DNA of 64,000 nt from Verrucosispora sp. NA02020 (GTDB taxonomy: Bacteria; Actinomycetota; Actinomycetes; Mycobacteriales; Micromonosporaceae). The notes beneath the pieces were generated by a model, which worked only from the letters and a program-made list of their open reading frames with translations, did no database searches and was not told the DNA's origin. A program made the position numbers and the translations under genes. The stretch lies in NCBI RefSeq assembly GCF_013364215.1, contig NZ_CP054923.1, forward strand, positions 4,836,001 to 4,900,000, read 5' to 3'. Positions 28,194 through 36,662 of the stretch are shown here, piece after piece (the first letter of the stretch is position 1; the number at the start of each line of letters is the position of its first letter).

Positions 28194-29228
28194 ATGACGA
28201 ACGACATCGCACCGGCGAGCATCCGACGACGGCTGGCGGAGTGGCAGAAGGCCACGATCGCCCTGGTCGCGCTGCTCGGGGTCGCCTGCGCCGGGCTGGT
28301 GACGCTCGGCGTCGGCCTCAAGCACCGGTACGAGGGCCGGGTGCAGCGGGAGGACATCCTCGGCCGAGGCACCGCGCCCCGCGACGACGAGCGGTGGGCC
28401 GAGGGGCCGCTGAACCTGCTGCTGCTCGGCTCGGACTCGCGTGACGGCGAGCCGGACCAGGGCCTCTACCCGGGGCAGCGGTCGGACACCATCATGCTGG
28501 TGCACCTGAACGCCACGCGCGACGCCGCCACGGTGGTGTCGATTCCCCGGGACAGCTACGTCGACGTTCCGGCGCGGGAGGGCAGCTGGGCCGGAGGCAA
28601 GAACAAGATCAATGCGGCGCTGGCGTTCGGCGGGGCCTCGTTGGCCGCCGAGACCGTGCACCGGCTCACCGGCGTGACCATCGACGGTGTGCTGGTGGCC
28701 AACTTCGCCGCAGTCCGGCGGATCGTCGACGCGATCGGCGGCATCACGGTCTGCCTGCCGTACGAGGTGCTCTCCACCGACACCGCCACCCGGTGGCCGA
28801 TCGGCTGCAATCAGCTCGACGGGCGCAACACCGACGACCTGATGCGGCAGCGGCACCACGTGCCCGGCGGCGACTTCGGTCGGATCAAGAACCAGCAGTT
28901 CGTGGTACGGGCCATCGTGGAGAAGGTCACCTCGGAGAACCTGCTCACCGATCCGGCCCGACTGGACCGGGTGCTGACCACCACGGCGGAGTCGTTGACC
29001 GTGGACCAGGACCTCGACCTCACCGAGCTGGTGCTGGCGGTCCGGCGGATCTCGGCGTCGTCCCTGCGGTTCGTCACCGTCCCCGCCGCCGACACCGACC
29101 TGACCACCCCGGCCGGCTCGTCGGTGCTGCTGGACGAGGAGCGGTCCGCCGCCCTGTTCGCGGCGGTACGCGAGGACCGGCTCGACGAGTGGTTCGCGAG
29201 CCGGTCCGCCACGTCAGTGCCGAACTGA
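28194..29228 (+). CDS. LytR-CpsA-Psr (LCP) family glycopolymer ligase
   Basis: A 344-residue type II membrane protein: short cytosolic part, one TM helix (residues about 20-42, ATIALVALLGVACAGLVTLG), then the extracytoplasmic LCP domain. Conserved blocks: LLLLGSDSRDGE, RSDTIMLVHLNA, VVSIPRDSYVDVP, KINAALAFGG, VDAIGGITV and FGRIKNQQFVVR, with the catalytic-site Arg and Asp residues in place. LCP enzymes move lipid-linked glycans onto peptidoglycan or other wall acceptors. It faces the polysaccharide operon (ends only 5 nt apart), which suggests that it attaches that polymer to the wall. The ribosome site before ATG 28194 is weak. Confidence 0.93.
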   Translation: MTNDIAPASIRRRLAEWQKATIALVALLGVACAGLVTLGVGLKHRYEGRVQREDILGRGTAPRDDERWAEGPLNLLLLGSDSRDGEPDQGLYPGQRSDTIMLVHLNATRDAATVVSIPRDSYVDVPAREGSWAGGKNKINAALAFGGASLAAETVHRLTGVTIDGVLVANFAAVRRIVDAIGGITVCLPYEVLSTDTATRWPIGCNQLDGRNTDDLMRQRHHVPGGDFGRIKNQQFVVRAIVEKVTSENLLTDPARLDRVLTTTAESLTVDQDLDLTELVLAVRRISASSLRFVTVPAADTDLTTPAGSSVLLDEERSAALFAAVREDRLDEWFASRSATSVPN

Positions 29229-29233
29229 GCGGT

Positions 29234-30088
29234 TCACCTCGTCCGCTGCCAGTACCGGCAGGTCCAGTCGACCTGGTGCAGCTCGTCGGTGATGCCGTGC
29301 TCGGCCCGGAAGTCGTCGACGGCCTGCTTGCAGCCGCGTACCGCGTGGTAGTCGTCCACGATGACGTATCCGCCGACGGAGAGCTTCGGGTAGAGGCTGC
29401 GCAGCGCGACCATGGTCGAGTCGTACAGGTCGCCGTCGAGCCGGATGAGCGAGAGCCGCTCGACCGGCGCGGTGGGCAGGGTGTCCTTGAACCATCCGGG
29501 CAGGAAGTGCACCCGGTCGTCGAGGAGCCCGTACCGGCGGAAGTTGTTCTTGACCTGGTCGAGTGAGACGGCGAGGAACGGCTGCGTCCAGAGCGCGTCC
29601 TCGACGTCCTCGGTGCGGTGCGCCTCCGGCTTGGGCAGGCCACGGAACGAGTCCGCCACCCAGACCGAGCGGCTCTGGTCGCCGTACGCCTGCAACATGC
29701 CGCGCATGAAGATGACCGCGCCGCCACGCCACACCCCGGTCTCGATCAGGTCACCCGGTACGTCCTGTGCCAGCACGTCCCGCAGGCACCGCTCCAGGTT
29801 GTCGAGCCGGCGCAGGCCGATCATCGTGTCCGCCTCCGGCGGCCAGTCCCGACCGTTGGCCCGCGCGTCGGCGTCGAACGGGAACTTCAGCACCAGTTCC
29901 AGGCCGCGCCGTTGCAGCAGGTGCTTGTACCGGGCGTACACCCGGCCGTGCAGCGACGCCGCCCGGGGCTGGTAGGGCATCCACGTCTCCTGGAAGACGT
30001 ATCGGGTCAGCGCCTTCTTCAGCAGGTCGCAGTACAACGCCCGCGGGTCGCTGAGAGTGGACGGCAGGTGGGTGAGCGTCTCGCTCAT
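29234..30088 (-). CDS. TylF/MycF-family sugar O-methyltransferase
   Basis: A 284-residue SAM-dependent methyltransferase of the macrocin-O-methyltransferase group. Blocks: DLIETGVWRGGAVIFMRGML (SAM site), VWVADSFRGLPKP, LSLIRLDGDLYDSTMVALRSLYPKL (metal-binding Asp) and GGYVIVDDYHAVRGCKQAV. Relatives methylate hydroxyls of deoxysugars in macrolides and also appear in glycan loci. ATG 30088 follows AAGGAG at good distance. It is the last gene of the polysaccharide operon, 32 nt after the Wzz-like gene, and probably decorates a sugar of that polymer (inference). Confidence 0.92.
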   Translation of the reverse strand: MSETLTHLPSTLSDPRALYCDLLKKALTRYVFQETWMPYQPRAASLHGRVYARYKHLLQRRGLELVLKFPFDADARANGRDWPPEADTMIGLRRLDNLERCLRDVLAQDVPGDLIETGVWRGGAVIFMRGMLQAYGDQSRSVWVADSFRGLPKPEAHRTEDVEDALWTQPFLAVSLDQVKNNFRRYGLLDDRVHFLPGWFKDTLPTAPVERLSLIRLDGDLYDSTMVALRSLYPKLSVGGYVIVDDYHAVRGCKQAVDDFRAEHGITDELHQVDWTCRYWQRTR

Positions 30089-30120
30089 CGGTTACTCCTT
30101 GATCGGTACTCGGTGCGGGT

Positions 30121-32049
30121 TCAGTTGGACGGCCAGCGGGGACCGTCGGGTGTGGTGTGTCGGTGGTGGTCGAGGTCGGAGACCGGTTCGCCACGGACGT
30201 ACTGCGGGGCCACCGGCGAGTCCGCCGGACGGCGCAACGGCGCGGGCTCGATCGGTGCCGCCGAGGCGGACCGGTGGACCCGTCCGGACGTCTCCGCGCG
30301 CGGTGCCAACGGTCGGCCCAGGGCCGAACCGACCGCTTCGCGTCCGCCCGCCACCAGCGGGGTGGACCAGGGCGCCACGTCGTCGATCGGTGAGGGCGGC
30401 CCCGAGCGCCAACGGGCCGTGACCGCGACGTCCGGGTGGGCCTGTCGGGGTGGCGCCGGCGTGAGGTGGTCGACGCGGGCGGGTGCCGGGGTGAGGTGGT
30501 CGACGCGGGCGGGCGTCGGGCGCACGTCGCTGACCACCTCGAAGGGTACGGTCTGGTCACCGCCGGGCGGCGGGCCGGTCCGGGCCGGCTCGGGCGACGT
30601 CGACGGACCCGCCGGGGACACCGGCGGTAGTTCCCGGGCCCGGTGCACCCCGCCCGAGGGCACCTCGCGGACCCGGTGCGCGCCCGACGGCGCCCGCCGC
30701 ACGGGCCGCAGGCTCGTGCTGCCCGGCAGGGTCGTCGGCGTCACCTCGTCGGCACCGGGACGGCCGACCCGGTCGATCGCCCCGACGGCGACGATGCCCG
30801 CCAGCGGCAGGTTCAGGCGGCGCACCAGCCGGGCCGCCCGCGCCGCCTCGGTCAGGTTCGTCTGTCCGGCCGCCACCACGAGCAGCACCCCGTCGACGTG
30901 GTCGGCGAGGGTCGCGGTGTCGCACCCGGCCAGCACCGGTGGCGCGTGCACGATCACGCAGTCCTCGGTGTCCGCCAGGACGTCGAGCAACTGGCCGAGT
31001 TCCCGCGCGTGCATGGTGGTCAGGCTCTCCCGTGGCTCGGTCGGCAGGACCGTCAGCGTCGGCAGGTCGGGCGTCGGCACCGGGGCGTGCTGTCCGGTCC
31101 GGACCTGCTGCCAGGTGAACGAGGCGTCCGGGAAGTGTCCGGCCAGGGCGGGGTCGCGGACCGCCGCGTCGATCACGGTGACCTTGCGTCGCTCGGCCGC
31201 CATGGCCAGCCCGAGCAGGGCGCTGACCAGCGTGGCGCCGTCGTCGTCGTGCGCGCTGGTGACCAGCAGGCGGCGTCGGGACGAGGTAGTGAGCACACTG
31301 AGTGCCGAAACTGTGGCCCGGGTCGAGGTGGCGATCTCCCGCCGGGCGAACAGCGCGGCGGCGTGGTGGCGGGCGAACCGCTTCGGCAGGTGCGGGAGGC
31401 CGCCGACGACCGGCAGGCCGAGGCGGGACTCCATCTGCGCGATGTCGCGCAGCCGGCGGTCGAAGCGGTCGCGCAGCACCGTCGCCCCCCAGCCGGCGAG
31501 CAGGCCGACGAGCGCGCCCAGGGCGCTGTTGAGCAGCGGCTTGGGGAACGCGGGCCGGGTCGGCACGCTGGCGGTGTCCACCACCCGCGTGGTGACCACC
31601 GTGTCGCCGCCCAGCTTCAGGCGTTCCAACTGCTCGCCCATGGCCTGGCTGACGGCGTTTGCGATCGCGGCGGCCCGGCCGGCGGAGGCTGCGTCGGCCC
31701 GTACCGTGACGATCTGGAGGCCGGGTTCGAACGTGCCGTGCACGTTGCCGGTGACCGCCTCCTCGGGCAGACCCAGGCGGCCGGCGGCGGCGACGGCCAC
31801 CTCCCGCGAGCCGATCAGCTTGGCGACGGTGGGTGCCAGGTTCTGGGCGAGCGCGAGGCTCATCTCCGCCGGGCGGTCGCCCTCGGGGGTGTCGGCCACC
31901 ACCAGGACGGAGGCGTGCGCCTCGTACCGGGCCGGCAGCAGCGGCGACACCGCCTGGGCCGCCGCCAGCCCGGCGAGCAGACCGAGCAGCGGCAGGGCGA
32001 TCCGCCGCCGGGCGGTGTCCAGCAGGTCGTTGAAGTCGACGGTACGCAT
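30121..32049 (-). CDS. Wzz-like chain-length protein fused to a degenerate BY-kinase-like domain and a Pro-rich tail
   Basis: A 642-residue protein. Residues 1-220 are a Wzz-type domain: TM1 (PLLGLLAGLAAAQAV), extracellular helices (SVLVVADTPEGDRP, AAAIANAVSQAMGEQLERL), TM2 preceded by ASVPTRPAFPKPLLNSALGAL. Residues about 255-430 have the shape of the cytosolic tyrosine-kinase/ParA ATPase but all nucleotide motifs are altered: Walker A region is TSAHDDDGATLV (no GKS/T), Walker A' is TVIDAAVRDP, Walker B is VIVHAPPVL. Residues 450-642 are Pro/Arg-rich and low complexity, with two 30-bp tandem units in the DNA. ATG 32049 overlaps the upstream glycosyltransferase stop (ATGA). It probably sets glycan length without kinase activity. 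Confidence 0.87.
   Translation of the reverse strand: MRTVDFNDLLDTARRRIALPLLGLLAGLAAAQAVSPLLPARYEAHASVLVVADTPEGDRPAEMSLALAQNLAPTVAKLIGSREVAVAAAGRLGLPEEAVTGNVHGTFEPGLQIVTVRADAASAGRAAAIANAVSQAMGEQLERLKLGGDTVVTTRVVDTASVPTRPAFPKPLLNSALGALVGLLAGWGATVLRDRFDRRLRDIAQMESRLGLPVVGGLPHLPKRFARHHAAALFARREIATSTRATVSALSVLTTSSRRRLLVTSAHDDDGATLVSALLGLAMAAERRKVTVIDAAVRDPALAGHFPDASFTWQQVRTGQHAPVPTPDLPTLTVLPTEPRESLTTMHARELGQLLDVLADTEDCVIVHAPPVLAGCDTATLADHVDGVLLVVAAGQTNLTEAARAARLVRRLNLPLAGIVAVGAIDRVGRPGADEVTPTTLPGSTSLRPVRRAPSGAHRVREVPSGGVHRARELPPVSPAGPSTSPEPARTGPPPGGDQTVPFEVVSDVRPTPARVDHLTPAPARVDHLTPAPPRQAHPDVAVTARWRSGPPSPIDDVAPWSTPLVAGGREAVGSALGRPLAPRAETSGRVHRSASAAPIEPAPLRRPADSPVAPQYVRGEPVSDLDHHRHTTPDGPRWPSN
30461..30520. 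repeat. Tandem 30-bp duplication inside the Wzz-like gene
   Basis: Two adjacent 30-nt units (30461-30490 and 30491-30520), each opening GTGAGGTGGTCGACGCGGGC, differ at two positions. They encode a repeated P-A-R-V-D-H-L-T-P-A in the disordered C-terminal tail. A recent slippage duplication without frame loss. Confidence 0.85.
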
Positions 32050-33263
32050 CACGCGGCCACCTCTCGGTCCGCGTCGTCGCGGACCTTCTGACCGGCTCGC
32101 GCCGGGACGGGTATGGACATTCGTTCCTCGTGCAGTTGTCGCCAGACCCGGTCCAGCCGGTCGGCGATCCGGTCCCAGGCGAACTCCTCGGTCGCCCGGC
32201 GCAGCCCGGCCTCGGACAGCTCGCGGGCGGTCGCCGGGTCGTCGCGCAGCCGGCCGAGCCGGTCGGCGAGCGCGGTCACGTCCCCGGCGGGAAAGATCAG
32301 CCCAGCGTCGCCGACGACGTACGGGATCTCGCCGACGTCGCTGCCGATCACCGGGACGCCGCTGGCCATCGCCTCGACCAGCACCCGGCCGAACTGTTCG
32401 CGCAGCGGGATGCCGACCCACGGCAGCACGTTGCGCTGCACGATCTCCAGCGCGGGCAGCACCAGCACGCTCGTCTGCGCCAGCACGTCGGGCAGCTCGG
32501 TGTGGCCGGTCCAGCCGTACCGCCGGACCCGCCCGGGACGGCGTCGCGCGGCCCGGTCCACGTCGTCGTCCAGGCTGCCCTCGCCGACCAGCACCACGTC
32601 GCAGTCGACGAGTTCGGCCGCGCGCAGCAGGTCCAGCACACCCTTGTGCGCCTCGAACCGGCCCACGAAGCCGACCGTGAAGGGCCGAGTGGTGTCCGGC
32701 TCGGGTCGGGGGCGGAAGATCCTGGTGTCCACGCCCAGGGGGACGGTCGTGACCGCGCCCCGGTAACCCTTGACCTGCAGCACCTGCCGGGCCGCCGGGG
32801 TGATCGGCAGGACCATGTCGACCCGGCGGTACGCGTACCGCTCCAGGACCGGGAACGGCATGGGGAAGCGGATCACCACGTTCTGCGCGGCGTACAACGT
32901 CGTGGGCACCGTCGGCCAGTGCCGGCGGCACATCCGCAGGACCTGCCAGGTCGACAGGTACGCGGCCTCGCCGATGATGTGCACCACGTCCGGCGGCGGC
33001 GACACCGGCGGTCCGCTGCGGCCGCCGAAGCGGAACATGACCGAGGCCATGTGACCGGTCCGGCCCTCCCCCAGCCGGTGCGGCAGGATCTGCGCCCGGA
33101 AGCCGGGGTGCCGCCGCTCCAGGCGCTCGAACTCCCGGCGGGTGGTCGGTGACACGTCGGCCGCCAGCACGGTGAGCCGCAGGTCGGGTCGCTCGCAGAG
33201 CGAGTCGAACAGGTCGATCCAGTGCTCGGTGCGCGCTCCGACGACCGTGATCAGTACGTGCAT
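32049..33263 (-). CDS. Glycosyltransferase family 4
   Basis: A 404-residue GT-B enzyme. N-terminal acceptor half MHVLITVVGARTEHWIDLF; C-terminal donor half with FTVGFVGRFEAHKGVLDLL, VLVGEGSLDD, the EX7E-type segment PLREQFGRVLVEAMASGVPVIGSD (active-site Glu pair) and GEIPYVVGDAGLIF. These are standard GT4 blocks for retaining transfer from NDP-sugars. The ATG at 33263 overlaps the stop of the GT2 gene, and its own stop overlaps the Wzz-like start. It acts in the cytosolic assembly of the repeat unit. The donor and linkage cannot be predicted. Confidence 0.94.
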   Translation of the reverse strand: MHVLITVVGARTEHWIDLFDSLCERPDLRLTVLAADVSPTTRREFERLERRHPGFRAQILPHRLGEGRTGHMASVMFRFGGRSGPPVSPPPDVVHIIGEAAYLSTWQVLRMCRRHWPTVPTTLYAAQNVVIRFPMPFPVLERYAYRRVDMVLPITPAARQVLQVKGYRGAVTTVPLGVDTRIFRPRPEPDTTRPFTVGFVGRFEAHKGVLDLLRAAELVDCDVVLVGEGSLDDDVDRAARRRPGRVRRYGWTGHTELPDVLAQTSVLVLPALEIVQRNVLPWVGIPLREQFGRVLVEAMASGVPVIGSDVGEIPYVVGDAGLIFPAGDVTALADRLGRLRDDPATARELSEAGLRRATEEFAWDRIADRLDRVWRQLHEERMSIPVPARAGQKVRDDADREVAA

Positions 33264-34204
33264 CAGTGGTTTCCTCCGATGTGGAGACGGGTGACCGCGA
33301 TCCGGCCCACCCGGGTCCAGGCCCGCATCCGCGCGATGCCGGCCCGTGGTTGCAGGGACAGCCGTACGGTGGCCAGGGCCACTCCCAGCAGCGCCCGGAG
33401 CAGGACGACGGCCCGGACGGCCTGTCGTGACCGGGGTCGGTGACGGCTGAAGAACACCAGCATGCTGCGGTAGAGGTGCGGCCAGATCCAGGCCGGGTCG
33501 CTGCTGCTCGCCCCGCCGCTGTGGATCGCGGCCACCGACGGCAGATAGAGCACCTCGGCACCGCGACGGCGGGCCTGGAGACAGAGTTCCTCGTCCTCGT
33601 AGTACATGAAGTACGCCTCGTCGAGCCCGCCGACGGCGGTGAAGAGGCTGGTCCGCACGGCGAGGCACGCGCCCGAGACCCAGTCGACCGGGGTGGGTTC
33701 GGCGCCGCGCTGACACGCCTCGTACGCCGCCCGGCGGTGCCGTCCGCCCAGCCACCGGCGTACCTGCGCCGGCACCAGCGGCCCGCCGAACCGGCTGGCC
33801 ACCACCGTGCCGAGCGTCTCGAACGGATGCGCGCTGACCGCCACCCGGCCGGCGGCGTCGTGCAGTCGTGGCCCCGCGACGCCGACGTCCGGGCGGCCCA
33901 GCACCGCACCGACCAGGGCCCGCGCGGTCTCCGGCGGCACCACGCAGTCCGGGTTGACCAGCAGCAGCACCTCGCTGCGGACACCGCAGGCGGCCCGGTT
34001 GACGGCGGCGGCGAAGCCCACGTTGCCCTGGCCGGACACGACAGTGACCTCGGGGAATTCGGACCGGACCAGCGCGACGGTCCGGTCGGTGGAGCCGTTG
34101 TCGACGAGCCGGACCGGCAGGCCGGCCTGCCGCAGCGCGGTGAGCGCGGCGGCGATCTGCCCCGCCGAGTTGTACGTCACCACGATCGCCGTCGCGTCGA
34201 CCAT
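33263..34204 (-). CDS. Glycosyltransferase family 2 (rhamnosyltransferase-like)
   Basis: A 313-residue inverting GT-A enzyme. Blocks: TAIVVTYNSAGQIAAAL, LVDNGSTDRT, GNVGFAAAVNRAACG, LLLVNPDCVVPPETAR (metal/nucleotide site NPD), VDWVSGACLAVRTSLF and GGLDEAYFMYYEDEELCLQARR (catalytic base region). The wording is that of the WcaA/rhamnosyltransferase type common in actinobacterial wall glycan loci. No membrane helix. Translationally coupled on both sides (ATGA at 34204 and 33263). Confidence 0.94.
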   Translation of the reverse strand: MVDATAIVVTYNSAGQIAAALTALRQAGLPVRLVDNGSTDRTVALVRSEFPEVTVVSGQGNVGFAAAVNRAACGVRSEVLLLVNPDCVVPPETARALVGAVLGRPDVGVAGPRLHDAAGRVAVSAHPFETLGTVVASRFGGPLVPAQVRRWLGGRHRRAAYEACQRGAEPTPVDWVSGACLAVRTSLFTAVGGLDEAYFMYYEDEELCLQARRRGAEVLYLPSVAAIHSGGASSSDPAWIWPHLYRSMLVFFSRHRPRSRQAVRAVVLLRALLGVALATVRLSLQPRAGIARMRAWTRVGRIAVTRLHIGGNH

Positions 34205-35505
34205 CACGACACCGCCTCGGGGATCCGCGTGGGCGAGGGCAGCAGCCCGGGATCCCGGGTCCGGCGTGTGCGGACGGTCAGCAGCGCCAGCGCGGGCAGC
34301 AGCCCGAGTTCCCAGTGCCCGTCGGTGGGGGCGGCGAAGATCGCCGCGCCGAGGAAACCGCAGCACAGGGCCGCGAACGGCAGGGCCGCGCCGTCCCGGT
34401 CGGCGATCCCGGACCGGATGCCGCGCAGCACCGGCCAGAGCACCAGGGCCAGCCCGAGCAGGCCGACGTTGGCCAGCAACGTGACGTAGAAGGCGTGGTA
34501 GACCGGGCCGACGTCGGTGAGGGCGAAGTCGGCCAGGTAGACGTCGGTGGTGGACTGCCCGAGCCCGGCGCCGAGGACCGGCCGCTGGGCGAAGACGTCC
34601 AGCCCGACGACGGACTCCGAGGCGCGGTAACCGGCGGACTGTTCGAGCCCGGTGGCGATCTCCTGCGCGCGCTCGCGTACGCCGGGATCGAGGGCCAGCA
34701 GCGCGGCGACGACGCAGCCGGTGGCGGCGGTGGCGGCCAGTCCGGTGCGGACCGCCCGGCCGCCGAAGACCAGCATGACGAGCAGGGTCACCCCGGCGGC
34801 GAGCCAGATGCCCCGGTACGAGGCGAGCACCACGTCGATGGTGAAGAAGCCGGCGAGCAGCACCGAGGCCACCCGGCGCCAGCCCCGGGCCCGCCCGGCG
34901 TACCAGATCAGGGGCGGGACGGCGAGCAGGGTGAGCAGCCCGCCGTGCCGACCGGGGACGGTCATCGAGATGGCGGCCAGGACCGCCACGACACCGACGT
35001 AGAGCAGCCCGGCGGCGACCAGCCGGCGATCCGTGATGAGGGTGTGCGTGGCCAGGAAGAAATAGAGCGGGAGGATCGCGATCTGGTATCCGGCGACGAC
35101 GACCTCGGTGGGCAGGTTGCCGATGGCGAGGCCGTAGCAGGCGGCGGCGACGGTCAGCCCGATCACCATCAGCATGCCGGTGTCGGCGGCCGTCCGCCGG
35201 CCGCCCCGGCCGATGCCGAAGGCGTAGCGGATCAGCAGGGCGGTCGCGCCGACGGCCAGCAGCAGCAGGTGCGCCGCCACGTACGTGCGGACGTCTCCCC
35301 CGCCGACCAGGCCGCCGGCCACCGCGCCGCCGACGATCCCCACCGGCAGTACGGTCCACGGCCAGAGCAGGAAGACGGCGAGGAAGACCAGCGCACCGGT
35401 GGCGGCCAACGCCATGATCCCGGGCAGCATGGTGGCCAGCGAGACGGCGGTGCCGAGCGCGGCCCCGACGGTGGCCACGCCCACTCCGACCACGACCCGG
35501 TTCAC
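34204..35505 (-). CDS. O-antigen ligase/polymerase-like membrane protein (Wzy_C family)
   Basis: A 433-residue protein with 10-12 hydrophobic helices, e.g. GALVFLAVFLLWPWTVLPVG, LLVIRYAFG, AILPLYFFLATHTLI and VGLLGLALVLWPVLRG. The Wzy_C signature region is around residues 330-390: RASESVVGLDVFAQRPVLGAGLGQSTTDVYL followed by YHAFYVTLLANVGLLG. Such proteins polymerise or ligate lipid-linked repeat units outside the membrane. GTG 35505 overlaps the GT4 stop (GTGA). Together with the Wzz-like and LCP proteins this defines a Wzy-type surface polysaccharide route; a flippase (Wzx) is not seen in the window. Confidence 0.88.
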   Translation of the reverse strand: MNRVVVGVGVATVGAALGTAVSLATMLPGIMALAATGALVFLAVFLLWPWTVLPVGIVGGAVAGGLVGGGDVRTYVAAHLLLLAVGATALLIRYAFGIGRGGRRTAADTGMLMVIGLTVAAACYGLAIGNLPTEVVVAGYQIAILPLYFFLATHTLITDRRLVAAGLLYVGVVAVLAAISMTVPGRHGGLLTLLAVPPLIWYAGRARGWRRVASVLLAGFFTIDVVLASYRGIWLAAGVTLLVMLVFGGRAVRTGLAATAATGCVVAALLALDPGVRERAQEIATGLEQSAGYRASESVVGLDVFAQRPVLGAGLGQSTTDVYLADFALTDVGPVYHAFYVTLLANVGLLGLALVLWPVLRGIRSGIADRDGAALPFAALCCGFLGAAIFAAPTDGHWELGLLPALALLTVRTRRTRDPGLLPSPTRIPEAVS

Positions 35506-36662
35506 CGGGCCAGCCCCGCGAGCAGTCGGTGCAGGTGCTCGCCCCGGGCGGCCCAACTGTTCGCGGTCGCCACCGCGCGGCGGCGGGCGAGCTGGTCCGG
35601 GGCGGTCGCGTCGGTCAACGCCCCGGCGATCGCCCTGGCGAACTCGTCGGGACCGGCGGCGAGGCGGACCACGTCGGTCAGCGCGGTCAACGCCGGCAGC
35701 GGTGTCGCGACCACCGGCTTGCCGAGCGCCAGGTACTCGTAGCACTTTTTCGGGTGCACGTAGTCCACCAGCCCGCCGATCCGGTACGGGATCACCGTCA
35801 CGTCGCAGGCGCGCAGCGTCGCCGGCAGGTCGGCGTACGGGATCGGGCCGGTGAGCAGAACGTTGGCCAGGCCGGCCAGGGGCGCCCGACCGGCGGCGGT
35901 GCTCGGGCCGATCAGCAGGAACGTCCAGTCGGGGTGGGCCCGGGCCACGGTGGCGACCAGGTCGGCGTCGAAGGCCCGGGTGTCGACGGCACCGCAGTAC
36001 CCGATCAGCGGCCGGGACGCCGCGACCGGGCGGGGCACGGTCGGTCCCTGCGGGGCGAAGTGCTCCGGGTCGCAGGCGTTGGGCAGCACCACCGGCGCGT
36101 GTCGACCGGCCGGCATCCGGGTCGGCAGGGCGGCCGAGGAGGCCAGCACCAGGTCGGCGGCGGCGACCGCCCGGTCCAGGCTGCGGCGCAGGTGGTGCCG
36201 GTTCCACCGGCGGGTGAAGGTCCAGTCCAGGTCGGTCGCGTCGTAGACCACGGCGGCGGCGTCGAGCCGGTCGGCGCAGGGCGCGGCCAGGTCCTCGTCC
36301 AGCCAGACCAGTCGTACGCCCGCCGGGTCGTGGCGCAGCCAGCGCCGCAGCGCGGCCACCGCCACCCGCCGGTTGACCGCGTTGGCCGTCGGCAGGTGCC
36401 GGCCGAACGGGACCGGGGTGGGCGCCACGGCGTGCCAGACGGCGGGCTCGACCCGACGCACGGTGGTGCCGGTCCGCACCCGGAGCCCCGGCGGGTCCAC
36501 GAACAGCACCCGGTATCCGGTGGCGAGCTGCCGCGCCAGGGCGTGCTGCCGGTGCGCGCCGCCGTGCCAGGGCGTGGCGCTGAAGTAGACCACCCAGTCG
36601 GCGGCGGCCCCCGCCGCGTCGGGCGGGGCGGTCCGGGATTCCCGGCTGCCCAGGTCAGTCAC
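35502..36662 (-). CDS. Glycosyltransferase family 4 (GT-B)
   Basis: A 386-residue GT-B enzyme. N-terminal half: DWVVYFSATPWHGGAHRQHALAR, LFVDPPGLRVR, PTPVPFGRHLPTANAVNRR, AAVVYDATDLDWTF. C-terminal half: LIGYCGAVDTRAFDADLVA, FLLIGPSTAAGR, NVLLTGPIPYADLPATLRACDVTVIPYR and the ..VHPKKCYEYLALGKPVVATPLP donor-binding segment. The combination resembles TuaH/WsaF-like GT4s used for teichuronic or S-layer glycans. GTG 36662 overlaps the upstream gene by 8 nt. Its N-terminal half is visibly related to the C-terminal tail of the neighbouring GT2 (see findings). Confidence 0.9.
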   Translation of the reverse strand: MTDLGSRESRTAPPDAAGAAADWVVYFSATPWHGGAHRQHALARQLATGYRVLFVDPPGLRVRTGTTVRRVEPAVWHAVAPTPVPFGRHLPTANAVNRRVAVAALRRWLRHDPAGVRLVWLDEDLAAPCADRLDAAAVVYDATDLDWTFTRRWNRHHLRRSLDRAVAAADLVLASSAALPTRMPAGRHAPVVLPNACDPEHFAPQGPTVPRPVAASRPLIGYCGAVDTRAFDADLVATVARAHPDWTFLLIGPSTAAGRAPLAGLANVLLTGPIPYADLPATLRACDVTVIPYRIGGLVDYVHPKKCYEYLALGKPVVATPLPALTALTDVVRLAAGPDEFARAIAGALTDATAPDQLARRRAVATANSWAARGEHLHRLLAGLAR

